From: Scalesia atractyloides
Taxonomy: Eukaryota > Streptophyta > Magnoliopsida > Asterales > Asteraceae
Direction of reading: 5' to 3'
DNA: 64,000 bases
Assembly: GCA_947069175.1 (NCBI GenBank)
Contig: CAMTDV010000013.1
Span: forward strand, 14,737,001-14,801,000
Every line of letters begins with the position of its first letter. Position 1 is the stretch's first letter. The notes beneath the pieces are model-generated. The model did not search any database. It worked only from the letters and a program-made list of their open reading frames with translations, and was not told where the DNA came from. A program made the position numbers and the translations under genes. Positions 10,427 through 21,291 of this stretch are shown here, piece after piece.

Positions 10427-11255
10427 CTACATGAATATATGTAGGGAGATTGTGAGTTTGATAGTTTTCTAGGTGTCATGTGTCGTAAAAAGATGAAAAA
10501 CAACATTTATGAATAACTGAAGAAAATAACTTAACTATATCCATAGGATGTCTTGGGCTTGCTCATGTTTGGGCCTCCAAATGTCTCCCATACCATAGCC
10601 TGTATAGTCATGTGGGCCCCCATGACTATTGGGCTTGGTAGGGTTCACATCGGTGTCGGCTTGATAACACTCGCATCACCCGAATGAAAATCGTAAAACA
10701 TGATTGCGAGATGTAAGGTCGGAGGGTGTCCAGGTGTAGACACAATGACAACTCAAAATGGGGTTAGTTCGCACGACGTTTGGTGTAGCATGCTTTGGCC
10801 TAATAGGTCCTTCGTACTCTCATCGTTAGTCCCCCTGTAGGTAAACAGGTCCTTTATTTTGGATTTATATGAATGCCAAGTCTAGACAGGACGTTCCGAC
10901 TACCGGTACTCGTACCCTTCCAGTTACTACATGCCCATCGTAGAACTCACTTTGATGTGATTGAGAAAAACATGAAAATATTGCAAAATCTTTGAAAAGA
11001 AATCATGGAAATTGTGAAATCGTGAGGTGTGTGCTTACATAGGCATGAGATGTTATTGAGATATGAGCTATAATGAGCGTCACATATTAACATGTACTTG
11101 TGAAAGTGCTTGCATATATTTGTGTGTGAAAATAAACATGAAACATATAAACATCACGAATTTTGCATGTAACACATAAACAATTTAAAATCTAATCAAC
11201 TATAGTATAGACTCTAAGGGTCTAATAACCTATCCTATATCCCTATAGTCCCAAG
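10427..11255 (-). other. Untranslated leader of element A
   Basis: The stretch between primer site and gag start. It contains no ORF but is well conserved with the leaders of C (18967-19761) and H (57700-58531), including GGATGTCTTGGGCTTGCTCA, CATGTGGGCCCCCATGACTA and CAGGACGTTCCGACTA. Packaging or dimerisation signals are expected here in this family. None can be singled out. Confidence 0.6.
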
Positions 11256-11266
11256 CTCTGATACCA
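11256..11266 (-). promoter_or_regulatory. Primer binding site of element A (tRNA-iMet)
   Basis: TGGTATCAGAG on the minus strand, three bases from the end of the 5' LTR. It is complementary to the 3' end of plant initiator methionine tRNA. Confidence 0.92.
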
Positions 11267-12280
11267 ATCTGTCACACCCCGACCCGCAGCGGAAATAAAA
11301 GTCGGAGCATGATTGGGTTATCACCAAAGCTCATGATATTTACTAATAAGTTTTATATTTATTAAATTGAAATTAAAACTTCAAATATTCAAACATAAAA
11401 TTCATACAAGCACAAAAAAAACCAAAATATTGTTCAATAAGCAAAAACTTTGTTTAATCTTCTAAGGCCATTCCTGGTGTTTCTTTCTTCAGCTTGTTCA
11501 CCTGTATCATGCGTAAAACAAAAGATTTGGGTCAACAAAAGTTGGTGAGTGAACCTTAGTAAAACATTTAAATAATTGATTTATATTGTTGTTAAATAAA
11601 AATTGTGCACGAATTACATGTGAGCATATGTATATAAATAACTATTCACAAACCACATTATATCCACAATGAACGTATGATATGATGAATGATATACTTG
11701 AGATCAAGGCTCAATCAAACGGAGCCGATCTAATGAGACACCTGATTCTCAACGCGTATCCCACGAGAAACTGATGGGCCTAATGAAATGATTGCACTGA
11801 AATGATAAAATGTAACCACATAATCACGCAACAACTATACACATTTGATCACAAGATGATGTTAGCACAAGTGTTTAAATAAATATAAAAAATACACGAC
11901 ACATGATACACCCCAAAACTTGACTAAAAAGGGGAATTCGTAGAGATTCACTCACAGTGGGTGCGTGTTCTTGGTTGAAGATAAGTGCGCACGAGTTGAG
12001 AATTTGACCGACGAAAGAGTACCAACCTAAAATATTAACGCGATATGTTGATAAATAAATAAATTAATATTTTAGTTAAAAACCTTTGTTTGGATTTTTA
12101 AGTTATTTTTGTGACTTTTTATTGATATATTAAAACCTTTGAAATTATATTTTTAAGCATTTTTAATTGATTTTTCTTTTAATATAAATCGATAAAATAA
12201 AAATAAAAATAAAATAATATAAAAACACTTGTCAGTCTGACAAGTTACGTCAGACCGGTTCGAGTGAGGGAGTTCGCAGC

Positions 12281-12345
12281 GTGTATCAAGATTCGAACTC
12301 GTGACCTCTCGGCTGCATGCACGCAGCTCTTCCAACTAAGCTATG
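12281..12345 (-). other. tRNA-like module, TAGCTCAG type, cut (LTR A5)
   Basis: Box B (GAGTTCGAATC) and most of the D-arm (TAGCTTAGTTGGAAGAGC) remain. The leading GGGTTAGACAC was replaced by unrelated DNA at 12347. Confidence 0.55.
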
Positions 12346-12346
12346 C

Positions 12347-12905
12347 TCAAAATTTTAACCTTTAACAATTCTTTTGATCTGTATAAGTTATTGGCAGATC
12401 ACTAGGAAAAATATGTAGTGATCACTTGAGGAACATTTCCTTGACTCCCTTTTTTATGTTTCTATTAGAGATATAATTAACAGTAATTATAACAGAAACT
12501 AGTGTGTTTGCCTTCCTGTCTTTTTATTCTTTAAGAGAATAGCTAGTAAATGTATACACCGAAAATCTAATTATCGTTCTAAAAATGTGTAACTTTATAA
12601 TTTTATGTAATTTATGGAACACCTTGTAGCATAAAATTACTAAGCTAATGTAATAGTTTATAGATTTCCTGGCAGTCACACATGCATATCAACCAACTAT
12701 ATATTAATATCTTGAAGTCGTTGGCATTATTTGTTGTATCTCTTAGATTTTTTTAAACGGTAAATTTGGATCATTGACGGACCACTGAAGTATCAAGGTG
12801 GCACCAGCAGAATCACCCGATTATACATCTGTTAGATACACTTGTTCTTTGTGTGGCATTGTGGCTTTAAGCAGAGTCTACGAATCACACCATTTGTTCT
12901 TGCTT
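12347..12905. other. Foreign filler segment inside LTR A5
   Basis: About 560 bp with no counterpart in LTR A3, replacing about 50 bp that A3 retains. It shows no terminal repeats or target duplication. Its right part (about 12770-12890) is less AT-rich than its surroundings and reads short open stretches such as DHWSIKVAPAES interrupted by stops. It could be a captured gene fragment. I do not recognise the source. Confidence 0.55.
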
Positions 12906-12966
12906 ATGTCGACTATTTTAGAAATTAATTTAGTTTAAAAGGTTTAACAGGATTGAACCGGTGTGC

Positions 12967-13015
12967 GCCAAGGGTCTCGAACCCGTGACCTTTCATGTGT
13001 TTCGCACTAACCCCT
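12967..13015 (-). other. Truncated CAGCCC-type tRNA-like module (LTR A5)
   Basis: Box B GGGTTCGAGACC remains, but about 35 bp holding the CAGCCC hairpin are missing compared with 1830-1903. Slippage or excision of the hairpin would explain this. Confidence 0.55.
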
Positions 13016-13110
13016 TAAGCTCTTGGTTTTTTATTATATTTATATACAGTTTAAATTATTTCTGGTTTAAGTAATTTAAAAAGTTTTGAGAAATCAATTA
13101 AACCGCGTAC

Positions 13111-13184
13111 TAAGAGGGTCTCGAACCCGTGACCTTAACTGTGATTTGCACCCAGCCCAACCAACTGGGCTGGGTGTCTAACCC
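13111..13184 (-). other. tRNA-like module, CAGCCC type (LTR A5)
   Basis: Complete module with hairpin CAGCCCAGTTGGTTGGGCTG and box B GGGTTCGAGACC. Counterpart of 2000-2072. Confidence 0.55.
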
Positions 13185-13280
13185 AATGAAACTTGATTTT
13201 ATATTATATTTATATACATACTGCTAAATGATATAATTCATCAAAAATTAAAACTGTTATATAACAGTTATACGGTCATG

Positions 13281-13352
13281 AACCAGACTCGAACCGGGGA
13301 CGTGAGTGTCGTGTTTGCACACAGTCCACCACTGGACTGTGAGTCTAACCCG
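13281..13352 (-). other. tRNA-like module, CAGTCCAG type (LTR A5)
   Basis: Hairpin CAGTCCAGTGGTGGACTGTG and box B CCCGGTTCGAGTCTGG. Counterpart of 2168-2239. Confidence 0.6.
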
Positions 13353-13663
13353 GTTAAAACTTAGGATTTAATTACATAAAAACACTTAACCCACTTCGTC
13401 TTCTTCATTTTAAATTTAACCCAGAATGCCTTCCCGATTTGAAAACCGGAATACATTTGTTTAGCATTCTTATTTGTATTACCCGACGTGCACGAAATAA
13501 TATACGAAAAGAATTAGAAGGTAAGGGAAATCGTTACCATTCGGCGGTGGTTCTCCTTCGAGAAGCTGCGGATTTCCAGCGAAACAGGGGAGGAGGTTTT
13601 GAGCAGAGTAAACTCGGGTTTAAATGAAAGGATTGAGCGGAAATTATAGACGTGGGTCGTTAG

Positions 13664-13672
13664 TATTTATAG
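13664..13672 (-). promoter_or_regulatory. TATA box of LTR A5
   Basis: CTATAAATA on the minus strand, at the position equivalent to 2549-2557. Confidence 0.5.
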
Positions 13673-13917
13673 ATTGAAAGGGGTGCTTGATTTTCGGTTT
13701 TAGAAATCGAATTTGGGTGATTGATTTTGGTTTTAGAAACCGAATTGATTGATTGATTTCGGTTTTAGAAACCGAATTGAGTGATTACGTGGATTGATTA
13801 GCTGGAATTTCCGGATTCCAGAAACAGGGACGAGGTCGGCGGGTTTCGCTGATTTGAACTTGCAGGCAACCATGCGGTTTCGTACATATATATATATATA
13901 TAAGTTGATTTCAAATT

Positions 13918-13960
13918 TGTTGTGTGTGTTTACCCGAGGGACCCAGGTTCGACTCCCGGT
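13918..13960 (+). other. Truncated antisense tRNA-like module (LTR A5)
   Basis: The box B half GACCCAGGTTCGACTCCCGG is kept. The box A half was lost in a small deletion relative to 2820-2889. Confidence 0.45.
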
Positions 13961-14082
13961 TTACCTTTTTTTTTGGATTTTATTTACTTTATTATTCTAT
14001 TTTAAATCATGTGTTATTATAAATTATAAATATTTAATTGATTTTTCATTTTATTATTTTATTAAGATTATTTTAAATCATT

Positions 14083-14084
14083 AG

Positions 14085-14136
<52 letters not shown>
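14083..14136. repeat. (TA)n microsatellite in LTR A5
   Basis: About 54 bases of TA repeat. The matching place in LTR A3 has only a few TA units. Confidence 0.95.
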
Positions 14137-14139
<3 letters not shown>

Positions 14140-14251
14140 TCTAATATTTAAAACAATGATAAAAAAAATGCTAGAAATAAACAACATAAATATGCACTTG
14201 ATTAATGGAAATGGTGCGGATTTTCGAAACCTGATTTATACAAATGTTACA

Positions 14252-14256
14252 AAGGG
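14252..14256. repeat. Target site duplication AAGGG, right copy (element A)
   Basis: Directly after the TGTTACA end of LTR A5. Matches 644-648. Confidence 0.92.
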
Positions 14257-14500
14257 TAAGCGAGAGAGATAGGTCAACATCAGACCTATAAGTATTAGGC
14301 TGAGCAGCCTTTACCATACCCTTAATCTCGGGCGCTAACCCATTAAAAAAATGCGCAATGCGTTTGGGTTCTGGGGTGATTAGATAGGAAACTAACCTAG
14401 ATAGTGAATTGAAATCGGAGACATATTTCTGACAGTGTAGGTTTTTCATAGAAAGAGACAAAAGGTCAATCTCTAATTTCTCCACCTCATGGGGTGGGTA
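14257..14500 (-). pseudogene. Gag of element B, upstream half
   Basis: Minus-strand retrotransposon gag core reading YPPHEVEKLEIDLLSLSM, YVSDFNSLSRLVSYLI and KRIAHFFNGLAPEIKGMVKA, the usual gypsy gag pattern. It joins directly with 1-648 once element A is taken out. The upstream part of gag is missing because the sequence changes abruptly at 14501 to an LTR fragment of element C. Confidence 0.85.
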
Positions 14501-14583
14501 GTTTTTATTATACTTAACATGGTTTGTAAGTTAACCCGGTTCAGTTAAAAAGGCAATTTTTTTTTTTCGAGAGAGTAAAGCTG

Positions 14584-14655
14584 GGACAGGATTCGAACTC
14601 GCGTCGCATGTGTATTTGTTGCACACAGTTCACCGCTGGACTGTGTGTCTAACCC
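14584..14655 (-). other. tRNA-like module, CAGTCCAG type (C 3' LTR piece)
   Basis: GTTAGACACACAGTCCAGCG, GTGAACTGTGTGC and CGAGTTCGAATCC. Nearly identical to 21221-21291. Confidence 0.55.
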
Positions 14656-15165
14656 GTTCATTAAACCGATTTTAATTAATCTTATATTATACACAACTTC
14701 ATCTTCTTCGTTCAAAACACAGACATCGACCAATTGACTGTTATTTGTTAAATTAACTTAACGAATGTTATGAGCCATCGTAAAGTAATGAACGGAAAAG
14801 GTTTGAGAGTTGATTGTACCAAACTGTTCGTCTTTCTTCAGATGTCCGGCAAGGTCGTTGGCTCCGTTTTGGTGAGCTTCGGCTAATAGGATTTGCCAAC
14901 AAATTTGGAGGGATTAGATGTGGAATGGAACTACTGGGTAACGACTATCAGTAAGTTAAAAGAATCATACCGGTTAACTGTAACATTTGTCAAAAACGGG
15001 TTTCCAAAACCCGCTCCGTTTTGTAATCGAATATCAAGTAATAAATGTCACGTTGTATATTTATGGTTATTTTGATTTTTAATGATGCATAATTAATAAA
15101 CAAACTAAACTATAAAAATTATATTTGATAAAAAGTGAAAACAAAATAAATAAAAATAAAAAGTT

Positions 15166-15244
15166 GCTGCCGGGACTCAAACCCGGGTCAGCCGGTTCAC
15201 AGTTTCAATGACTTAACACACACACACATCACCACTCCGCCACT
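15166..15244 (-). other. Antisense tRNA-like module in U3 (LTR D2)
   Basis: Minus strand: AGTGGCGGAGTGGTGATGTG, then GACCCGGGTTTGAGTCCCGG, with the T-loop changed from TTCGA to TTTGA. Confidence 0.55.
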
Positions 15245-16085
15245 TGTTGTTTTCTGTCATCTCTAGGAAACAAATAACCTTTATACTCAAACTAGGTTAA
15301 AACGGGTTGCGCCAATTGAGAAACGGAAATCGGCAACTCAATCGTCAAATCGTTTGTTTACTCGCACATTCAGGTTATAACCGATGCACCGACGTTTTCT
15401 CATCAATTCAGATTGAATGAACGTTAAATTGTCATCATCATCGGTTTTTATAACCGAAACTAATCAAGTCCCAATTACTTCAACTCAAGACCCCTCTCGC
15501 GACTCAGAAACATTATACCAACATTCCATTTCACTTTCGTCACACTTTCAGTCCGTCTGAGCACTGAAAACAACTCGCCGGAAATTCCTGCAAGATTCGC
15601 CGGAAAACCGTATTCATCCTCAAAACGGTAAATCTTTCAATAACGTTGTAGTTCAACAATTGTTAGGCTATTTCTAACTTAAACCTTTCAATTGAAATCG
15701 AATTCAGGCACTGTATTCAGCTAATTTCAGTTCGCCGGAAAAATTCTGAAATCTCTATATTCATCTGAGAATCGGTAAGGGCATTCAAACCCTCTGTTAA
15801 CATTTGCTGATCACTTCAATTTCACGATTAGCTAATAAAAACGGTTAATTGTCTTGTTCAGTTGAAGAGCATAAAAACAGGGACCGACACATTGCCGGAA
15901 ATCTGAAATAAACCGTTCATCGGTATGTTCACCTCTAATTACCGTCTCTGCCATTTCATTTTAGCCTTAAGAATGTTTGTTAATCGTAAAAACAAGGAAC
16001 GGATTAGTGAATCAGTTGACTGTAATCTGAATGTAGAAGACGAAGTTAGTTAAGTTATAAGTTTAATTAAAATCAGTAATATGAA

Positions 16086-16157
16086 CGGGTTAGACACACA
16101 GTCCAGCAGTGGACTGTGTGCAAAACATATACGCATGTCCCGAGTTCGATCCCTGAT
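16086..16157 (+). other. tRNA-like module, first CAGTCCAG type (LTR D2)
   Basis: GGGTTAGACACACAGTCCAG, CAGTGGACTGTGTGC and CCCGAGTTCGATCC. Confidence 0.6.
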
Positions 16158-16254
16158 ACACGCACTCCTTATGTAATAAAATGCCTTTTTGTTTAAAACT
16201 AAACCGGGTTAATCCCTTTAGTTGTTAAGTATAATAAAAACCGAGATATTAACC

Positions 16255-16327
16255 AGGTTAGACACACAGTCCAGCGGTGGACTGTGTGCAACACTGAATC
16301 GCACGGCACGAGTTCGAAACCTGATAC
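16255..16327 (+). other. tRNA-like module, second CAGTCCAG type (LTR D2)
   Basis: GGTTAGACACACAGTCCAGC, GGTGGACTGTGTGC and ACGAGTTCGAAACC. Confidence 0.6.
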
Positions 16328-16423
16328 TGGCACCGGTTCGTTGAATTAAAATGTTTTTGAAATTAAAAGAATTTTGGTTAAACCGAATTAGTATATAAAT
16401 ATAATTAAAAACAAGATTATTTC

Positions 16424-16500
16424 GGGTTAGACACGTAGCTCAGTTTGTAGAGCTGCGTGCACGCGTACGGGAGGTCTCGGGTTCGAGCCTCACCTGGCGC
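16424..16500 (+). other. tRNA-like module, TAGCTCAG type (LTR D2)
   Basis: ACGTAGCTCAGTTTGTAGAGC (D-arm) and GGTCTCGGGTTCGAGCCTC (box B). Confidence 0.65.
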
Positions 16501-17090
16501 AAACAATTCCACTGACCGAACCGGTCAACAAGTCAACAATCAACGGTCAACGGTTAACGGTCAACGCAAAATAAACAATTTTTTTTATATTTTTATTTAT
16601 TAAATTTAATTTAAAAATCAATTAAAAATACTTAAAAATAACATTTTTAAAGATAGAAAATAGCCTTAAACTCACAAAAATATATCTAAAAATTTCATTA
16701 AAATCCTTAATAAAATCCACTCATTTAATATATTTTTCCGTTATTATTTAGGTTAGTATTTCTCGTTGTTCCGCTCATCTAATTCGTGCGCATCTCACCA
16801 TCTCCAATTCAACGCACCCAATGTGAGTGAATCTTTACAAATTCCCCGTTTAATCACGTTTTGGGGTGTATCATGTGTCTTGTTATATATATTATAATTA
16901 AACCATTGTGCATACATCATATCATGAACATGTGTATTCAGTTTGTTTCAACTGTTGTGTAGTTATTGTTGGATGCAAATTTATTATTTTCAGTACATGC
17001 AATTTCATAGGCCGCCGCTCCCGATTACATTATGAGCGTTGAGCATGTTCCCCATTTCATTATGAGGTTGAACCTGGCGTGCCCACATAC

Positions 17091-17182
17091 GATCGGCTCC
17101 GTTTGATTGAGCCTTGATCGCACAGACATTTTCATTTTCAGTACATGCAATATGATCGGCTCCGTTTGATTGAGCCTTGATC
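17091..17182. repeat. Duplicated LTR hairpin in D2
   Basis: Two copies (17091-17119 and 17154-17182) of the GATCGGCTCC...GAGCCTTGATC hairpin about 60 bp apart. LTR D' shows the same duplication at 54839-54930, so it is not local to this copy. Confidence 0.7.
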
Positions 17183-17403
17183 GCACAGTTTCATTTATGT
17201 TATTTATCGTATGATGTTGGTATGTTCATGTATGCTATCATATGTTATTGTATGTTATAGTTGTGATTGCTATTTGCCACTGCTTGAATATTTACATTTG
17301 CTCATTTATGATTATACACAATTTTTCATTGATAAACTAACAAGTAAATCATTAATAAATGTTTATCTAATAAGGTTCACTCGCCAATTTTTCATTGCTA
17401 TTT

Positions 17404-18966
17404 GTCAAAACTTCCCAACTTCATAGGAATGAGGTCAACAGGAAAATCATGATCGTTTAGCGTAAGGGTACTGTTTCGGATAATGGAGTTTAATGTGACC
17501 GGTTTTCCGTCAGCAACTTCTACCGTTATGGATTCCATAAGTTTATAACGAGTTTGGTTGAGGATGGGTTCAAATTCTAAGGACACAAAACTCTTATCCG
17601 CGCCAGTATCAAATAACACAGATGCATAACTACCGTTGATGAGAAACGTACCGTTAACCACATTGTTGTCGGCCCTAGCTTGGTTGGCGTTGATGTTAAA
17701 TGCTCTTCCTCTAGCAGGTGGAGGAGCTTGGTTAGCTTGGTTCACCGGATTCGCTTGAGCTTGAGCGTGTATGATGTTCACCAAGCGTGGACAGGTGTTT
17801 CTAAAGTGGTTTGGGTCTCCACAATTGTAGCAAGCCCGCATGGGTTGCATCATGGGGTAGTTGGGTTGATAGTAGGTTTGGGTTGTATGTTGTGTAGGTG
17901 GTGGTAGTAGGGGTTGTTGGGTTTGACCCATTATTTGATGGTGGGTTTGAGTTGTGGGTTGGTTGCGGTTCATTCGTTGCAGTGAGCGGCAGGCTTGGAT
18001 GGTGTGACCTGCACGGCCACAGCCGGTGCAATATTGACAGGGGTATTCGGGGGAGTGATGGTATTGACAACGGGTACACTTTGGGTAAGGGCCAGAGTAT
18101 TGCCTTTTGTATGGAGCGGGTGAAGGAGCAACTTGTGTGATGGGCGCAGCAGAGATTGGGAAGTTTGTTTGAGTGACGGCAAAATTTCTAGTATTTCGCT
18201 TCCTCTTGTTTGAAAATTTTGAGGAGGAGGTGGAATGGTTGGAAGTTTGGCCCTCAACGGGGGCTTTCTTTTTCTCCTCTTTGAACTTACCATTTCTGAT
18301 GCGGTTCTCGGTAAGTTCAGTGGCTAATTCCATAGCAGCTTGGAGAGTTGCAGGCGAAGTGCTGAGGACTGAATCTTGAATCTTCGAGGGGAGGCCTCGA
18401 ATATAGTGTCAACCAAATGGTATACTGGGGTGAACAAGTTAGGAACCATCTGGTTCAGCTCCAGGAATCTTTTGTTCGTCTTCCAACGTCTTGAGTTCGC
18501 TTCTTGGGCAGAAGCGTTTTGTCATCATTTCCCTTAACTCTTCCCAGGTTAAGGCCATAGCATCTTCAACTCCTCTTTTACCCTTCTCGGTGCTCCACCA
18601 GGTCAGGGCTCCCCCAAATAATCTCCCGGTTGCGTAACGTTCCCTGCGATCCTCGGGACAATCGCAATTTAGGAAAGTGTTTTCCATTTCCTCGAACCAG
18701 TGGAGGAGAGCGGTGACACCTTCGGTCCCTTCGACCTTTGGGGGATCGCAAGACTTGAAGTGCTTGTAGGAGCACTTCTTGGAGGAAGGGTTGTCGATGT
18801 TTTGATCCTCTTGATTTGGTGGGTTGACAGGATTTGCAGTGAGAGCTTGCTGGACTTGAATTACAATATCAGGAAGTACTGCGGCCATTTGTTTTGCAAT
18901 TTGAGTGGCCAAGCGTCCGTTTGACCTTCCTGACTTTCGTCCTCCACGTAGCTGCCTACCCGACAT
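17404..18966 (-). pseudogene. Gag and protease of element C
   Basis: Minus strand. Gag starts at ATG 18966 with MSGRQLRGGRKSGRSNGR and carries CSYKHFKSCDPPKVEGTEG, LLHWFEEMENTFLNCDC, ALTWWSTEKGKRG and MALTWEELREMMTKRFCPRS. After a break near 18400-18440 a 311-residue frame gives the basic linker and the cysteine cluster CTRCQYHHSPEYPCQYCTGC. A classical CCHC knuckle CYNCGDPNHFRNTC and the protease start DTGADKSFV follow. The frame stops at 17398, just after KLGSFD, where the pol region has been deleted. Sequence relatedness is close to A and H, but the N-terminus differs, so it is a sister family. Confidence 0.87.
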
Positions 18967-19761
18967 CTACAGGAATATACATAGGAAGATGGTGAGTTTA
19001 TGGAGTGTTTAGGGGTCATGTGTCTTAAAAATGAAATTAACATAAATATCAATAATGCAACTACATCCATAGGATGTCTTGGGTTTGCTCATGTTGGGCC
19101 TCAAATGTCCCCCATACCTTCACCTGTATAGTCATGTGGGCCCCCATGACTATTGGCTTGGTAGGATTCACATTAGTATTGGCGATTTAACACTCGCATG
19201 ACCCGAATGAAAACCACAAAATGTGTTTACGAGATGTATGGTCGGAATGTGTCCAGGTGTAGACACAATGACAACTCAAAGTGGGGTTAGCTCATACGAC
19301 GTTTGGTATAGCATGCTTTGGCCTAATAGGTACTTCGTACTCTCATCGTTAGTCCCCAGGTAGGCAAACTGGTCCTTTATTTTGGATTTATACGAATGCC
19401 AAGCCTAGACAGGACGTTCCGACTACCGGCACTTGTACCCTTCCAGTTACTACATGCCCGTCATGAGAACTCACTTTGATGAGATTTGAAAATACAAAAA
19501 TCATTGTAAAGCAATCATGAAAATGATGTGGTGTGTGCTTTCATGGATATGATATGTTATAAGAATATGGTTCATGATAAACATTCTATGATAATATATA
19601 CTTTTGAACATGCTTGAATAACATTGAATGTAACATTTAACATAAAACATATAAACATCATGAATTTGGCATGTAACACACAAAAATCTTAAAAATTTCT
19701 AATCAACTATAGTATAGGCTCTAAGGGTCTAATAACCTATCCTATATCCCTATAGTCATGG
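18967..19761 (-). other. Untranslated leader of element C
   Basis: Homologous to the leaders at 10427-11255 and 57700-58531, between primer site and gag ATG. No ORF is supported. Confidence 0.6.
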
Positions 19762-19772
19762 CTCTGATACCA
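19762..19772 (-). promoter_or_regulatory. Primer binding site of element C (tRNA-iMet)
   Basis: TGGTATCAGAG on the minus strand, three bases from the LTR end. Confidence 0.92.
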
Positions 19773-20878
19773 ATCTGTCACACCCCGACCCGCAGCGGAA
19801 CAAGAGTCGGGGCATAATTGGGTTATCACCAAAGCTCATGATGTTTACTAATATGTTTCATATTTATTAAATCCAAATTACATTTCGATGTTCCAAGTCA
19901 AATTCATACAATACAAGGAAAGGAAAAATAACTAAAACAAATCCATAATGTAAACTGGTTTATTCTTCTAAGCTGCCCTATATGTTTCTTGCTTCAACTT
20001 GATCACCTGTATCATGTGTAAAAATGGGAAATTTTGGGTCAACAAAAGTTGGCGAGTGAACCTTGTTAAAAACATTTGTTATTGATTCATTATTGTAATT
20101 AATTTAGGAAAATTGTGCAATAATCATATACGAACAAATGTATGTAAACATAACAATCACCAACCACCTTGCTTAAGCAATAAATAAGAATGACAATGTA
20201 TATGTTGGCAACGTCCCGTTCACGCTCATAGGTAATGGGGAACGGACGGCCTATGCTAATGTATGTGAGATCAAGGCTCAATCAAACGGAGCCGATCTTA
20301 TGTTGGTAACGCCTGGTTCACGCTCATAGGTAATGGGGAACAGCTCACGCTCATAGGTAATGGGGAGCGGCGGCCTATGAAATGTATGTACTGAAATGAT
20401 AAAAGTAATCTAAACCTCAACCACACAAACAATGGATACACATTGAATACACATTTGATCATGAACATGATGGATGCACAAATGTTTAATTATAATAAAT
20501 AAATAACGACACATGATACACCCCAAAATGTGATTAAAACGGGGAATTGGTAGAGATTCACTCACATTGGGTGCGTTTGTTTGAAGATGTTGATTGCGCA
20601 CGAGTTTAGGGGATTGATCGACGAGAGATAACTAACCAAATAAATAACGAAAAGGTACGGTAAGTATGTGGATTTTATTAACTATTTTAATAGGATTTTT
20701 GGGTATATTTTTGTGAGTTTAAGGCTACTTTCTAACTTTAAAAATGTTATTTCTAGGTATTTTTAATTGATTTTTAAATTAAACAAATAAATAAAAACAA
20801 TAAAAAAATTTGACTTTTTGACTTTGACCGTTGACCGTTGACCGCTGACTGTTGACCGGTTCGGTCAGTTATATTGTT

Positions 20879-20956
20879 GCACTGAGCGAGGTTCGAACCG
20901 GTGACCTCCAGTACGCGTGCACGCAGCTCCACCAACTGAGCTACGTGTCTAACCCG
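20879..20956 (-). other. tRNA-like module, TAGCTCAG type (LTR C5)
   Basis: ACGTAGCTCAGTTGGTGGAGC D-arm and GGTCACCGGTTCGAACCTC box B, the latter a perfect match to the Pol III consensus. Confidence 0.68.
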
Positions 20957-21049
20957 AAGTAATTCTGTTTTTAATTATACTTATATACTATTTAGTTAAA
21001 TCCGAAAATCCTTTATTTTTAAAAAGATTTTAAATGTATCGAACCGGTG

Positions 21050-21126
21050 CTGACCACAGGTCTTGAACCCGGGACCTGTGAGTTAGCGTACACACAGTCC
21101 ACCGCTGGACTGTGTGTCTAACCTGG
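21050..21126 (-). other. tRNA-like module, CAGTCCAG type (LTR C5)
   Basis: GGTTAGACACACAGTCCAGC, GGTGGACTGTGTG and CCCGGGTTCAAGACC, with the box B slightly worn. Confidence 0.58.
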
Positions 21127-21220
21127 TTATTAACTCGGTTTTTATTATACTTAACATGGTTTGTGAGTTAACCCGGTTCAGTTAAAAAGGCAATTTTTTT
21201 TTTCGAGAGAGTAAAGCTGG

Positions 21221-21291
21221 GACAGGATTCGAACTCGCGTCGCATGTGTATTTGTTGCACACAGTTCACCGCTGGACTGTGTGTCTAACCC
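21221..21291 (-). other. tRNA-like module, third (LTR C5)
   Basis: GGTTAGACACACAGTCCAGC, GGTGAACTGTGTGC and CGAGTTCGAATCC. Confidence 0.58.

Larger units (their letters stand above)
649..14251 (-). mobile_element. Full-length Ty3/gypsy retrotransposon A (Tekay-like), nested in B
   Basis: A complete but decayed LTR retrotransposon on the minus strand. The 5' LTR is 11270-14251 and the 3' LTR 649-3134. Both have TG...CA ends, reading TGTAACATTTG to GGGGTGTGACA on the minus strand. The 5-bp target duplication AAGGG is present at 644-648 and 14252-14256. The domain order is gag, protease, RT, RNase H, integrase, chromodomain-like tail, which is the gypsy order. The primer site matches initiator methionine tRNA. 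The gag is interrupted by solo LTR D. After removing it the internal part is about 5.5 kb. The LTRs differ by roughly 5% plus large indels, so the insertion is not recent. It sits inside the gag of element B. Confidence 0.93.
11270..14251 (-). repeat. 5' LTR of element A (2982 bp)
   Basis: It pairs with 649-3134. It differs from it by a 560-bp foreign stretch at about 12347-12905 and by loss of most of one tRNA-like module near 13005. Most of the box A half of the antisense module is also gone, and there is a long (TA)n tract at 14083-14136. Confidence 0.9.
14979..17400 (+). mobile_element. Gypsy LTR D2, plus strand, 3' end missing
   Basis: It starts TGTAACATTTGTC directly after GGTTAAC of the C LTR fragment and runs through the same order of parts as solo LTR D. 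It stops near 17395-17405 inside the CTCGCCAA...TTG region, where the protease of element C begins on the other strand. About 150-200 bp of the LTR end and any right-hand target duplication are lost. Confidence 0.8.

Noticed and set aside
14545..14733. 62-codon ORF repeated at 21178-21369
   Set aside because: The repetition comes from the two LTRs of element C. The frame crosses a tRNA-like module and is absent from other LTRs.
17801..18293. Extra ORFs overlapping gag of element C in other frames
   Set aside because: They shadow the Pro/Gln-rich gag coding sequence on both strands.
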